DNA of 20,551 nucleotides from a virus: positions 1 to 20,551 of IMG/VR virus record IMGVR_UViG_3300028392_000342; one strand, written 5' to 3'. Below, piece by piece: positions 1 through 8,127 of the stretch (positions within the stretch are counted from its first letter, which is position 1; each line of letters starts with the position of its first letter). A program made the position numbers and the translations under genes. The notes below the pieces were generated by a model. That model searched no databases and was not told the origin of the DNA. It saw nothing but the letters and a program-made list of their open reading frames with translations.

Positions 1-686
1 CAATATCAGTTGGCGGTGGTGGTCCTGCTGGTACACCAGCTTCTGATGCCGGTGCTAATGGTAGCAATTCAATATTCAGTTCATTAACTGCAATTGGCGG
101 CGGTGGAGGTGGTAGTGGAACAACTGTACATGGAAGATCCGGTGGCTGCGGCGGCGGCGGATCTGATGTTTATAACAGTTCTGCCGGCAATGGTGGTTTA
201 GGAACACCAGGTCAAGGAAATAATGGAGGCGCTGGTAGTTCAGTTGCGATGGGTGGCGGTGGTGGCGCAGGAGGAGCTGGTGGTGCTGGCTCTTATGCAA
301 ATATTCCATCTGGTCCTTATACTAGCGGTTCTGGAGGTTCTGGTTCTCCATCACCATATTCAGGTTCAGCAGTAACTTATGCTGGCGGTGGTGGTGGCGG
401 TGGATTAGGTGGACTAGGACAAAATAATCCTGGTTCTGGAGGTTCTGGAATTGGTGGTGGTGGTTCTACAGGTACTGGAGGTGCTGGTAGTCCAAATACT
501 GGAAGTGGCGGAGGTGGTGGTGGCGGTGCAGGCGGTAATGGTGCTGGTGGAATTGTAATCATCCGTTATACTGGTAGTCAACTAGCTGGCGGTGGAAATT
601 ACTTATCATCTGGTGGTTACTCTATACATACATTCACTGGTGATGGAACTTTCCGTGCAAACTCAACAAGTTTCTCTATAAATTAA
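1..686 (+). CDS. Glycine-rich tail-fibre/adhesin protein, 5' end missing
   Basis: The reading frame is open from position 3 and ends at TAA 684-686; the true start lies before the window. The visible 227 residues are dominated by polyglycine stretches broken by Ser, Ala and Asn. They end with a short conserved tail, GGYSIHTFTGDGTF. Aligned to the next gene (695-1621), the first visible residues, ISVGGGG, match about residue 82 of that protein, so roughly 80 residues are missing. The domain resembles the Pfam Gly_rich_2 type found in phage adhesins, including the motifs VTYAGGGGGGG and IVIIRYTG. By analogy with the polyglycine adhesin gp38 of Salmonella phage S16, a surface-exposed receptor-binding role at the fibre tip is inferred. 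An internal ATG at 249 is not the start, because coding continues upstream in the same frame with the same composition. Confidence 0.85.
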   Translation, partial: ISVGGGGPAGTPASDAGANGSNSIFSSLTAIGGGGGGSGTTVHGRSGGCGGGGSDVYNSSAGNGGLGTPGQGNNGGAGSSVAMGGGGGAGGAGGAGSYANIPSGPYTSGSGGSGSPSPYSGSAVTYAGGGGGGGLGGLGQNNPGSGGSGIGGGGSTGTGGAGSPNTGSGGGGGGGAGGNGAGGIVIIRYTGSQLAGGGNYLSSGGYSIHTFTGDGTFRANSTSFSIN

Positions 687-694
687 GATACAAA

Positions 695-1621
695 ATGGGA
701 ATTGAATTTTTAAAAGCTTCTAAAAGTCTTGCTCTTGTTAGACCAGATGGATACACATATCCAACAGGTTTAACTTTTGGTCGTGCAGATAATTTTTTAG
801 TAGACTATCTTGTAGTTGCTGGTGGAGGTGGCGGAGGCGGTGAAGTTAATACTGGTCATGGATCAGGTGCTGGTGGCGGTGCAGGTGGTTTTCAAACAGG
901 CACAGGATTTTCTATTGTTCAAGGAACACCATATGCTATTACAGTAGGTGGTGGTGGTCCAGGCGGTGCGGCTAGAACAACTCCTGGAGTTTCTGGATCA
1001 AATAGTGTTTTTTCTACAATAACTTCTATTGGTGGTGGTAAAGGCACTGGCGCTAATGATGGTGGAACAGGCGGTTCTGGTGGGTCAGGCGGCGGCGGTG
1101 GCGGTGGTCCTGGTACTGCTGGCGGATCTGGCACACCAGGCCAAGGAAATAATGGTGGTAGTTCTGGCGGTGATGGCACTCAAAACAACGCATCTGGCGG
1201 TGGCGGTGGTGGAGCAGGTTCTGTTGGTAGCGCTGGAAGCGGAAACACTGGTGGTAACGGAGGTTCTGGTTCTCCATCACCATACTCAAGCACACCAGTA
1301 ACATATGCTGGCGGCGGCGGCGGCGGAGCTGACAATAACGGACCAGGAGGTTCAGGTGGCTCACCAGGCGGATCTGGAGTGGGTAGTGGAACTGCAGGTT
1401 CTGGTTCACCAAATACTGGTGGTGGCGGCGGTGGTGCTGGTTCAACTGGTAGCACTCCTGGAACAGGTGGTAGTGGCGGTTCAGGTGTTGTAATCATTCG
1501 TTATACAGGTGCTCAAGCTGCAGCTGGTGGAAACTATTCTTCATCAGGTGGATATTCTATACATAGATTTACTGGTGATTCAACCTTTAGTGCTAATACA
1601 ACTGGTTACTTTATAAATTAA
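695..1621 (+). CDS. Glycine-rich tail-fibre/adhesin protein
   Basis: This 308-residue protein is a paralog of the preceding gene, 8 nt downstream of it. Residues 1-36 form a short non-repetitive head (MGIEFLKASKSLALVRPDGY and following). Residues 38-275 form a polyglycine domain opening with DYLVVAGGGGGGG, and the protein closes with GGYSIHRFTGDSTF. The layout (YLVVAGGG, PYAITVGGGG, VTYAGGGG, GVVIIRYTG) matches the Gly_rich_2 type of phage fibre tip domain. The role is inferred to be receptor recognition, with loops between the polyglycine strands as contact surfaces. No good Shine-Dalgarno precedes ATG 695, so translation probably depends on coupling to the upstream gene. A (GGC)5 run lies at 1310-1324. 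It could instead be an adhesin added to another fibre rather than a fibre of its own. Confidence 0.85.
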   Translation: MGIEFLKASKSLALVRPDGYTYPTGLTFGRADNFLVDYLVVAGGGGGGGEVNTGHGSGAGGGAGGFQTGTGFSIVQGTPYAITVGGGGPGGAARTTPGVSGSNSVFSTITSIGGGKGTGANDGGTGGSGGSGGGGGGGPGTAGGSGTPGQGNNGGSSGGDGTQNNASGGGGGGAGSVGSAGSGNTGGNGGSGSPSPYSSTPVTYAGGGGGGADNNGPGGSGGSPGGSGVGSGTAGSGSPNTGGGGGGAGSTGSTPGTGGSGGSGVVIIRYTGAQAAAGGNYSSSGGYSIHRFTGDSTFSANTTGYFIN

Positions 1622-1653
1622 CGGGCAAAAAAATAACAACATAATAAGAATAG

Positions 1654-1661
1654 CATAAATA
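1654..1661 (+). promoter_or_regulatory. Late promoter -10 box, CATAAATA
   Basis: CATAAATA sits in the 73-nt gap between the glycine-rich gene and the ATG at 1695. T4 late promoters consist mainly of a TATAAATA box recognised by the phage sigma gp55, and T4-like cyanophages use close variants. The transcript would start near 1667 and give a leader of about 28 nt. The assignment rests on motif and position. Confidence 0.65.
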
Positions 1662-1694
1662 AAGGTATCTTTTTATACTATTTGGGGATTAAAA

Positions 1695-2090
1695 ATGGCG
1701 CATTTCGCAAAAATTAATAAAACTACAAACGAAGTTCTTCATGTATCAGTTGTTGATAACTGGAACTGTGTTAATGGCACAGGTGATGAAGTAGAATCAA
1801 TAGGCATCGCATACCTTGAAAGTGTTCATGGTGTTCATGATGATGTTTATTGGAAACAAACAAGCTACAATCACAACATTCGTAAAAATTATGCCGGTAT
1901 CGGTATGACATACGATGCAAGTCGTGATGCTTTTATTTCAGTTAAACCATATGCATCATGGGTATTAGATGAAGCTACATGTAAATGGAAAGCTCCTGTT
2001 GATATGCCTTCTGATGCTGGCACAGGAAATCCACCTAAGATGTATAGTTGGAATGAAGCAACAGTTAATTGGGTTGAAGTTACATTTTAA
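1695..2090 (+). CDS. Conserved small phage protein, RKNYAGIGMTYD family (copy 1)
   Basis: This 131-residue protein is of a kind I recall from T4-like marine phages, of unknown function. Residues 1-25 (MAHFAKINKTTNEVLHVSVV) resemble the usual opening. The conserved core RKNYAGIGMTYDASRDAFI lies near residues 60-78. The C-terminal half is rich in Trp (SWVLDEATCKWKAP and the final WVEVTF). It is a clear paralog of the gene at 8128-8475 and has a longer middle segment. It has its own late promoter box 34 nt upstream. Its place among fibre genes suggests a fibre-assembly or small virion role, but nothing in the sequence proves this. No signal peptide or membrane segment is seen. Confidence 0.85.
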   Translation: MAHFAKINKTTNEVLHVSVVDNWNCVNGTGDEVESIGIAYLESVHGVHDDVYWKQTSYNHNIRKNYAGIGMTYDASRDAFISVKPYASWVLDEATCKWKAPVDMPSDAGTGNPPKMYSWNEATVNWVEVTF

Positions 2091-2107
2091 TTATTAAGAG
2101 ATATAAT

Positions 2108-2515
2108 ATGGATTTAAATAACGCAAGTGAAGTGATGAAGAATTTTTCGGCTGAAGGCGGAATGCCAGTCGGTGTTGATACTGCAATTAAAGCTTTAAGG
2201 CCTGGTTGCACATTTGAAATTGCAATGGCTGGTGGTGTTATTACTTATCATAAGTGGCATCACCCTGATGGTTTATCAGCACCAACAAAAGCTGAGATTG
2301 ATGAAGAACTTGTTTTTCAAGAAAAATTAGCTAAGTATTATCAATATGCATATGACAGATGCCGTTATTATCCTGATGGGTTTGAACAACTTGATATGTT
2401 GTGGCATGCTATCAATGAAGGTGTTGAATTGAAAAATTCACAATGGTTTAAAGCGATTAAGGAAATCAAAGAAAAGTTTCCTAAATCCGAAGGTGAACCA
2501 CCAACAAAAGATTAA
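2108..2515 (+). CDS. Small phage protein with YPxxxxQLDxLW motif, possibly tail assembly-related
   Basis: This 135-residue protein is charged and soluble-looking, with no signal or membrane segment. The C-terminal part carries YAYDRCRYYPDGFEQLDMLW (about residues 79-98), then a helix and a Lys/Glu-rich end (IKEIKEKFPKSEGEPPTKD). A segment of the form R-x-x-YP-x4-QLD-x-LW recurs in small phage proteins encoded next to tail-fibre genes, some annotated as tail assembly chaperones (XkdW or Phage_tail_APC-like). I assign the family from memory of this motif only. It lies 17 nt after the preceding gene and 24 nt before a fibre gene, which fits a helper for fibre assembly. It could equally be a minor virion component. 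Confidence 0.75.
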   Translation: MDLNNASEVMKNFSAEGGMPVGVDTAIKALRPGCTFEIAMAGGVITYHKWHHPDGLSAPTKAEIDEELVFQEKLAKYYQYAYDRCRYYPDGFEQLDMLWHAINEGVELKNSQWFKAIKEIKEKFPKSEGEPPTKD

Positions 2516-2523
2516 TTAAAAGA

Positions 2524-2531
2524 ACTAAATA
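2524..2531 (+). promoter_or_regulatory. Possible late promoter -10 box, ACTAAATA
   Basis: ACTAAATA lies in the 24-nt gap before the fibre gene at 2540. CTAAATA is a frequent variant of the T4-like late box in marine myoviruses. With T4 spacing the transcript would begin around 2537, only about 3 nt before the ATG, so the mRNA would be almost leaderless. The short box could be coincidental. Confidence 0.45.
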
Positions 2532-2539
2532 GATAACAT

Positions 2540-3562
2540 ATGTCATACATTGGAAATACACCAACATCAATACCGTTCATAGCAGATACTTTTTCTGGTA
2601 ACTCTGCTACTGTAACCTTTTCTCCTCTGACAAGAGCTCCTGCAGGTACAGCGGCTATTGCGGTGTTTATAGCTGGTGTATATCAAGCACCAGGCAACTA
2701 TACATTAAATGGAACAGCAATTACATTTGCAACTGCACCATCAACTGGTACAAACAATATTGTTGTTCTGCATTTAGGAACTGGTGCTGCAACTCAAGTA
2801 CCATCAGATGGTTCAGTCACTTTATCTAAGTTGTATAGTGATACTTACGGATATATCAATGCAGCTTTTACAACTGCAAACACTCCAAGTTATGTAGCAA
2901 ACTCAGCTGCATCATATGCTAACTCAAGTTTTTCTACTGCTAACTCAGGTTTTGCAGTTGCTAACTCAAGTGCATCATATGCCAATTCAGGTTTTGCTGT
3001 TGCTAATTCAAGTGCATTATATGCTAACTCAGGCTTTGCTGTCGCTAACTCAGCTGCAACATATGCTAACGGTGCATTTACAACTGCAAACAGTCGTGTT
3101 AATACCGCAAATACAAACACATTTACAGCTACTCAGATTTTTAACGGTTCTTCATCTGTAGTAGCATTAAAAACAAATAACATTGTTGAACTTGCAAATG
3201 TTACTGCAACAGCTGCAAACAGTACAGTAAACTTTGATATAACTACTCAATCGGTTCTGTACTACACCACTAACGCTAGTGGTAACTTTACTGTAAACTT
3301 TAGAGGTTCAAGTGGTACAGCAGCAAACACAATCATGTCTACGGGTGAATCCTTATCTGTTACTTTCTTAGTAACAAACGGAACAACTGCATATTACAAC
3401 TCTGCTGTAACCGTTGACGGAAACTCTGTTACTCCTAAGTGGCAAGGCGGTACAGCACCAACTTCTGGTAATGCAAGTTCTGTTGATAGTTACACCTATG
3501 TGATTATCAAAACGGGTAGCGCAGCCTTTACTGTTTTAGCTTCACAAACCAAGTTCGCATAA
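2540..3562 (+). CDS. Tail-fibre protein with YANSxF repeat shaft
   Basis: This 340-residue protein has three parts. The N-terminal domain (about 1-92: MSYIGNTPTSIPFIADTFSG, then PGNYTLNGTAITFATAPSTG) is a type common at the head of marine phage fibres. A shaft follows (about 107-185) of 14-residue repeats such as YANSGFAVANSSAS, with four YANxxF units. The C-terminal domain (about 190-340) is beta-rich and contains VDGNSVTPKWQGGTAPTSGN and the end FTVLASQTKF, a conserved fibre ending in T4-like marine phages from memory. The likely role is attachment of a fibre to the tail with a trimeric shaft. The stop overlaps the next ATG by one base (TAATG at 3560-3564), which points to coupled translation with the mosaic fibre downstream. 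Confidence 0.87.
   Translation: MSYIGNTPTSIPFIADTFSGNSATVTFSPLTRAPAGTAAIAVFIAGVYQAPGNYTLNGTAITFATAPSTGTNNIVVLHLGTGAATQVPSDGSVTLSKLYSDTYGYINAAFTTANTPSYVANSAASYANSSFSTANSGFAVANSSASYANSGFAVANSSALYANSGFAVANSAATYANGAFTTANSRVNTANTNTFTATQIFNGSSSVVALKTNNIVELANVTATAANSTVNFDITTQSVLYYTTNASGNFTVNFRGSSGTAANTIMSTGESLSVTFLVTNGTTAYYNSAVTVDGNSVTPKWQGGTAPTSGNASSVDSYTYVIIKTGSAAFTVLASQTKFA
2859..3093 (+). repeat. 42-bp tandem coding repeats (YANSxF), array 1
   Basis: The DNA repeats about every 42 bp, encoding 14-residue units with two xANS heptads (YANSGFA, VANSSAS). Copies have silent changes, so identity is higher in protein than in DNA. Confidence 0.85.
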
Positions 3563-6500
3563 TGCCTCGTTTATCAAAAGTTGGAGCTGCAGCATTAGCT
3601 GCTTTTGGATGGACAGGACTACAAACCGTTTCTGCTAGTTACCTTGTAGTTGGAGGTGGCGGTGGTGGCGGTGGCATTATTACCAATGGCTCTGGCGGTG
3701 GTGGCGGTGCTGGTGGTTTTCTTACAGGAACAACTACTTTAAATCCAACGCTTTCATATACAGTTACTGTTGGCGCTGGTGGTACTGCATCTGTATCTGG
3801 TTCAAATTCTGTATTTAATGCTATTACTTCTATTGGCGGTGGCGCTGGTGCTGAAGTGAGTAATAATTCTTCCGCTACTGGTGGTTCTGGTGGCGGTGGT
3901 AGCGGTCAAAGTGGAGGCACTTCTGCTGGCTCTGCTGGTACATTAGGTCAAGGTAATGCTGGTGGTACTGGCGGTCTTATTGGCGCAAATAGAGGAGGCG
4001 GTGGTGGTGGCGGTGCATCTGCTGTTGGCGCAAATCAAAATGGGTCAACAGGACAAGCAGGCGCTGGTGGTGCTGGTACTGCCTCATCTATATCAGGCAC
4101 ATCTGTAACTTATGCAGGCGGTGGTGGCGGTGGTGGTAATTCTGGTGGTGCTGGTGGTTCTGGTGGTGGCGCAAATGGTGCAAGTGCTGGAACAAGTCCT
4201 GCCCCATCAGGAACCGCCAACACTGGTGGTGGAGGTGGTGGTGGAGACCAATCATCAGCCAATCGTTTCGGTGGTTCTGGCGGCTCTGGCGTAGTCATCA
4301 TTTCATACCCTGCCCCACAACAGTTTGGTGGTGGAGTAGTCACTACAAGTGGCTCTAATGTTATTCACACATTTACTACATCAGGAACATTGGCTCCTTT
4401 GTCTTCTTTGACAGCAAGCGCATTAGTCGTTGCAGGTGGCGGTTCTGGTGGTGTTAACACAGGCGGTGGTGGCGGAGCAGGAGGATATCGCACAGGTTCT
4501 GGTTTAACCATAGACACTAATTCAATTTATCTTGTAACTGTTGGAGCAGGAGGAGCCGCTCCATCTACGTCAGGAAATCCACCGGGCAATAGTGGTTCTG
4601 ATTCTGTTTTTTATTCTTTAACCTCAACTGGTGGAGGCGGAGGCGGAGGCGGAGGAACAACTCGCTCTGGTTACACAGGCGGTTCTGGTGGTGGTGGTTC
4701 TGGAATCAATGCTGGTTCTAATGGAAATACACCATCTACATCACCAAGCCAAGGTAATAATGGTGGAACAAGTACAGATTCTGATTCTGCTGGGGCTGGT
4801 GGTGGTTCAAGTGCTGTAGGTGGCAATGGAAATTCATCAATTGGTGGAACAGGTGGAGCAGGAACTGCTAATAGCATTTCTGGTACATCAGTCACTTATG
4901 CTGGCGGTGGTGGAGGAGGTGGTAGCAATACACGGGCTGGTGGTGCAGGAGGCACGGGCGGTGGAGGTGCTGGTGGAGGTAGTGGCTCTGTTGCTGGTAC
5001 TTCTGCAACCGCAAATACAGGTAGTGGGGGCGGAGGTTCGTCTGGTGCTACTGTAGGGGGCGCTGGTGGCTCTGGCGTTGTAATCATCTCTTACGCAGGT
5101 TCTACACAGCAAATGGCTGGTGGTACTGTGACTATCTCTGGTGGTAATGTCATTCACACATTCACATCAAGCGGATACCTGACACCAATCAAGTATGTAA
5201 ACAACTCTTTGCGTTTTCGTTCTAGTGCTAGTGCTTATTTAAGTCGCACGTTCGGTACGCCTACTAATAATCTTAAATGGACGTGGAGTGCTTGGGTTAA
5301 GCGTGGGGCTTTAAGTGCAAATATTGGATTATTAGGTGCTTCAACAGATGCATATTCAACAAATTGGTTTGAATTTTATTTTGGAACAAATGACACTTTA
5401 AAGTTTGACCAAAGAGTATCGTCTACCGCTAATGTCAATGCAACAACAACCGCAGTTTTTAGAGACCCAGCGGCTTGGTATCACATAGTGTTTGTTTATG
5501 ATTCTCCAAATGCAACTGACACAAATAGATTACAACTATATGTTAATGGTGTTCGGCAAACAGTTACTTATTCAGTAGGGCCATTTGCTCAAAATACTGC
5601 CTCGCAATTAAATGCTTCTGGATATGCAGTTGGAATGTCTCCAAGTGCAGTAGGTTATTTTGACGGTTACATGACCGAAGTCAACTTCATTGACGGACAA
5701 GCCCTAACACCAAACAGTTTTGGAACATTCAATTCTTATGGTGTATGGCAACCCATCACTTATGGTGGTTCATATGGTACTAACGGCTTCTACTTGCCTT
5801 TTACTGGAAGTTCTTCGTACTATGGATCATTCAATGGTTCAAACCAGTATTTGCAAGCTACTTTGCCAGCAACATTGACTGGCGCATTTACTATTGAGTT
5901 TTTACTTTATAGAAGTGGAACAGGTAATCAGTTCTGTTTTACTTTGGGTGATAGCAACACAAGCACTGGACTTGAATACTATATTGGCACAACTGGAACA
6001 GTTAACAATGTTTATTCCAATGGCGCTCAAATTTCAACCACCTCTAATCTTCCAACAGTAAGTGCTTGGAACCATATTACAGTCACAAGAGACTCTAGCA
6101 ATGTGGTTAGATTGTTTGTTAATGGAACACAAGCGGGTAGTACATGGACAAGCGCTGCAGCGTTTTCTAGCACACTAAGAATTGGTGTTGAATATTACAA
6201 CAGCGGAATAACAGGATATGTAAATGGTAATGTGTCCAATTTCCGCATAATCAATGGAACTGCTTTATATACAGGCAATTTTGCTCCTCCAACATCTGCG
6301 TTAACTGCTGTCTCTGGTACATCAATACTTACTTTGCAAAGTTCAACAATCATTGACAACAGCGGAAACTCTTTGTCAATCACAAATAATGGAACTGTTG
6401 TTGCAAGTCAGGCGTATCCATTTACCATGCTGGCAAATCAGTCCAAAGATTATAGTCCTAATGGAAACAATTGGAATAACAATAACATTGGTGTAGTTGC

Positions 6501-7059
6501 AGGTTCAACGCTTGATGTAATGACCGATGTACCAACATTAACAAGTGCAACTGCGGCTAACTATGCTGTATATAACCCATTAGCAAAAGGTTATTCTGTA
6601 ACTATTTCTGATGGTAATTTAAAGTATTCATCTAACGGTGCATCTGGTTCAAATGGTTTAATATCAATGTACATTTCAAGTGGTATGAAAACATATTTTG
6701 AGGTTACTTGTGGTGCTGCGGCACTTTACCGAAATGTTGATTTTGGTTCTGCTGGTGTAACATATACTGGTGATGGTGGTGTTATATCTGGCGGTACAGG
6801 TGGTAGTGGAACATTTGCAACATGGACTACAGGTGATGTTATTGCTTTTGCTTGTGACTATACTGCTGGAACAATAGCATGTTATAAAAATAACACATTG
6901 CAGACAACAATCACAGGAGCAACAAATACTTCTCCTTGGTCAATCAATCCTTCTCAAGCAGTTGGACTTGGTGAATTTTATTTCAATGCTGGCCAAAGAC
7001 CGTTTGCCTATACACCACCAAGTGGCTTTGTTGGACTAAACACATATAACTTAGCATAA
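3562..7059 (+). CDS. Mosaic tail-fibre protein: two polyglycine domains, nested LamG domains, SPRY-like C-terminus
   Basis: This is the largest protein here, 1165 residues. Residues 1-26 form a short head. Two glycine-rich domains occupy about 27-250 (YLVVGGGGGGGG to GVVIISYPAP) and 284-515 (ALVVAGGGSGG to GVVIISYAGS), each followed by a copy of the linker V-I-H-T-F-T-x-S-G. A LamG/concanavalin A-like domain begins near 547 (NSLRFRSSASAYLSR; AWYHIVFVYDS; LQLYVNGVRQ). A second LamG-like domain fills about 751-950 (GSFNGSNQYLQATLPA; AWNHITVTRDSSNVVRLFVN; VSNFRIINGTALY). The broken linker resumes near 962 (DYSPNGNNWNNNNIGV). A SPRY-like domain follows from about 1000 (ISSGMKTYFEVT; TTGDVIAFACDYTAGTIACY) and ends with QRPFAYTPPSGFVGLNTYNL. 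Such beta-sandwich domains commonly bind glycans, so host-surface recognition is inferred. The start overlaps the previous stop. Confidence 0.88.
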   Translation: MPRLSKVGAAALAAFGWTGLQTVSASYLVVGGGGGGGGIITNGSGGGGGAGGFLTGTTTLNPTLSYTVTVGAGGTASVSGSNSVFNAITSIGGGAGAEVSNNSSATGGSGGGGSGQSGGTSAGSAGTLGQGNAGGTGGLIGANRGGGGGGGASAVGANQNGSTGQAGAGGAGTASSISGTSVTYAGGGGGGGNSGGAGGSGGGANGASAGTSPAPSGTANTGGGGGGGDQSSANRFGGSGGSGVVIISYPAPQQFGGGVVTTSGSNVIHTFTTSGTLAPLSSLTASALVVAGGGSGGVNTGGGGGAGGYRTGSGLTIDTNSIYLVTVGAGGAAPSTSGNPPGNSGSDSVFYSLTSTGGGGGGGGGTTRSGYTGGSGGGGSGINAGSNGNTPSTSPSQGNNGGTSTDSDSAGAGGGSSAVGGNGNSSIGGTGGAGTANSISGTSVTYAGGGGGGGSNTRAGGAGGTGGGGAGGGSGSVAGTSATANTGSGGGGSSGATVGGAGGSGVVIISYAGSTQQMAGGTVTISGGNVIHTFTSSGYLTPIKYVNNSLRFRSSASAYLSRTFGTPTNNLKWTWSAWVKRGALSANIGLLGASTDAYSTNWFEFYFGTNDTLKFDQRVSSTANVNATTTAVFRDPAAWYHIVFVYDSPNATDTNRLQLYVNGVRQTVTYSVGPFAQNTASQLNASGYAVGMSPSAVGYFDGYMTEVNFIDGQALTPNSFGTFNSYGVWQPITYGGSYGTNGFYLPFTGSSSYYGSFNGSNQYLQATLPATLTGAFTIEFLLYRSGTGNQFCFTLGDSNTSTGLEYYIGTTGTVNNVYSNGAQISTTSNLPTVSAWNHITVTRDSSNVVRLFVNGTQAGSTWTSAAAFSSTLRIGVEYYNSGITGYVNGNVSNFRIINGTALYTGNFAPPTSALTAVSGTSILTLQSSTIIDNSGNSLSITNNGTVVASQAYPFTMLANQSKDYSPNGNNWNNNNIGVVAGSTLDVMTDVPTLTSATAANYAVYNPLAKGYSVTISDGNLKYSSNGASGSNGLISMYISSGMKTYFEVTCGAAALYRNVDFGSAGVTYTGDGGVISGGTGGSGTFATWTTGDVIAFACDYTAGTIACYKNNTLQTTITGATNTSPWSINPSQAVGLGEFYFNAGQRPFAYTPPSGFVGLNTYNLA

Positions 7060-7061
7060 TT

Positions 7062-8111
7062 ATGCCAATAATCAGCAATCCAAATTTACATTTTGATATC
7101 CGTGCGAGAGCAGGTAATAGTGTTACACCTTCTGCTGTTGTTACAGATTTGAATTTTACACCAAATTTTGTTTGGACAAAACAAAGAAATGCAGTTAATT
7201 ATCATGTGGTTGCAGATAATATAAGTCGTTCAAATGTTGCTGCTTTTTTATCTTCTAATGCTGCTGATGCTGAAAATACTGCTAGTAGTGGCGGATGGTA
7301 TCAATCGTTTGATACTAATGGATATACGACTAGAGCAGGTTCATCAGATTCAGCCAATGTAAATAAATCGGGTATAAATTATATTGATTGGGTGTGGAAA
7401 GCTGGTGGTACAGCCGTATCAAACACATCTGGCACTATCACTTCACAAGTAAGTGCAAATCCTACTGCTGGATTTAGTATTGTTAGTTATACAGGTACGG
7501 GTTCTAACGCTACTGTTGGTCATGGGTTGGGTGTTGCGCCTAGTATGATAATTGTAAAGTCACGCAGTTTAGCAACAAGTTGGCCCGTATATCATATTGG
7601 TTTAACTAGCGCATCTTATAGAGTATTTCTAGACTTAACTAATGCTCAAGCTTCTGATTCCGCATGGAATAGCACAGCACCAACATCATCCGTTTTTAGT
7701 ATTGGCCCAACTGGTTATTCTGTAAATAACTCTAGTGCAACATATGTAGCCTACTGCTTTGCCTCAGTAGTAGGATATTCAGCCTTTGGTTCATACTTAG
7801 GTAACGGGTCTGCTGATGGCCCTTTTGTTTACACAGGATTCAGACCTAAATTTATTATGATTAAAGGTTCAACATTTGCGTCAAATTGGTTTATTCAAGA
7901 CAATTTAAGAAATGGTTATAACGTAAATGATGGAGTCGCTTTGCGTCCTAATTTGACTAATATAGAAGATGGAACAACCACTTATAATTTAGATATTCTT
8001 TCTAATGGATTTAAATTGCGTTCATCAGCCGCAGATTCAAATACAAGTGGAGAAAGATTTATATATATGGCTTTCGCCGAAACACCATTTAAATACGCTA
8101 ACGCTCGCTGA
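7062..8111 (+). CDS. Fibre-associated protein of a widespread phage domain (DUF7483-like)
   Basis: All 349 residues match a domain I recall from many marine phage fibre proteins, catalogued I believe as DUF7483; its function is unknown. Recognisable segments are NFVWTKQRNAVNYHVV, DAENTASSGGWYQSFDTNGY, YIDWVWKAGGTAVSNTSGTI, VGHGLGVAPSMIIVKSR, YVAYCFASVVGYSAFGSY and GPFVYTGFRPKFIMIKGST. Elsewhere the domain often sits directly after LamG and SPRY modules in one polypeptide. Here it begins 2 nt after the stop of that mosaic protein and in another frame. No good Shine-Dalgarno is seen, so reinitiation after the upstream stop is likely. The product is probably a virion component of the same fibre, perhaps its distal or accessory part. 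Confidence 0.82.
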   Translation: MPIISNPNLHFDIRARAGNSVTPSAVVTDLNFTPNFVWTKQRNAVNYHVVADNISRSNVAAFLSSNAADAENTASSGGWYQSFDTNGYTTRAGSSDSANVNKSGINYIDWVWKAGGTAVSNTSGTITSQVSANPTAGFSIVSYTGTGSNATVGHGLGVAPSMIIVKSRSLATSWPVYHIGLTSASYRVFLDLTNAQASDSAWNSTAPTSSVFSIGPTGYSVNNSSATYVAYCFASVVGYSAFGSYLGNGSADGPFVYTGFRPKFIMIKGSTFASNWFIQDNLRNGYNVNDGVALRPNLTNIEDGTTTYNLDILSNGFKLRSSAADSNTSGERFIYMAFAETPFKYANAR

Positions 8112-8127
8112 TTAACAAGGAGAAAAT

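Noticed and set aside
2890-3120. Minus-strand frame with AxLATAKPELAY repeats (also 13311-13535)
   Set aside because: This is the reverse reading of the YANSxF repeats; the periodicity belongs to the + strand fibre.
3562-3640. Apparent signal peptide at the start of the mosaic fibre (MPRLSKVGAAALAAFGWTGL)
   Set aside because: Cytoplasmically assembled phage fibres do not need secretion, the Ala-rich stretch is short and contains Gly/Trp, and this head type recurs in phage fibres.
377-5087. Long proline-rich reading frames on the - strand (e.g. 377-562, 919-1179, 1180-1497, 4110-4343, 4896-5087)
   Set aside because: They are mirror images of glycine codons (GGN read as NCC) in clear + strand genes, with no ribosome sites or neighbours on that strand.
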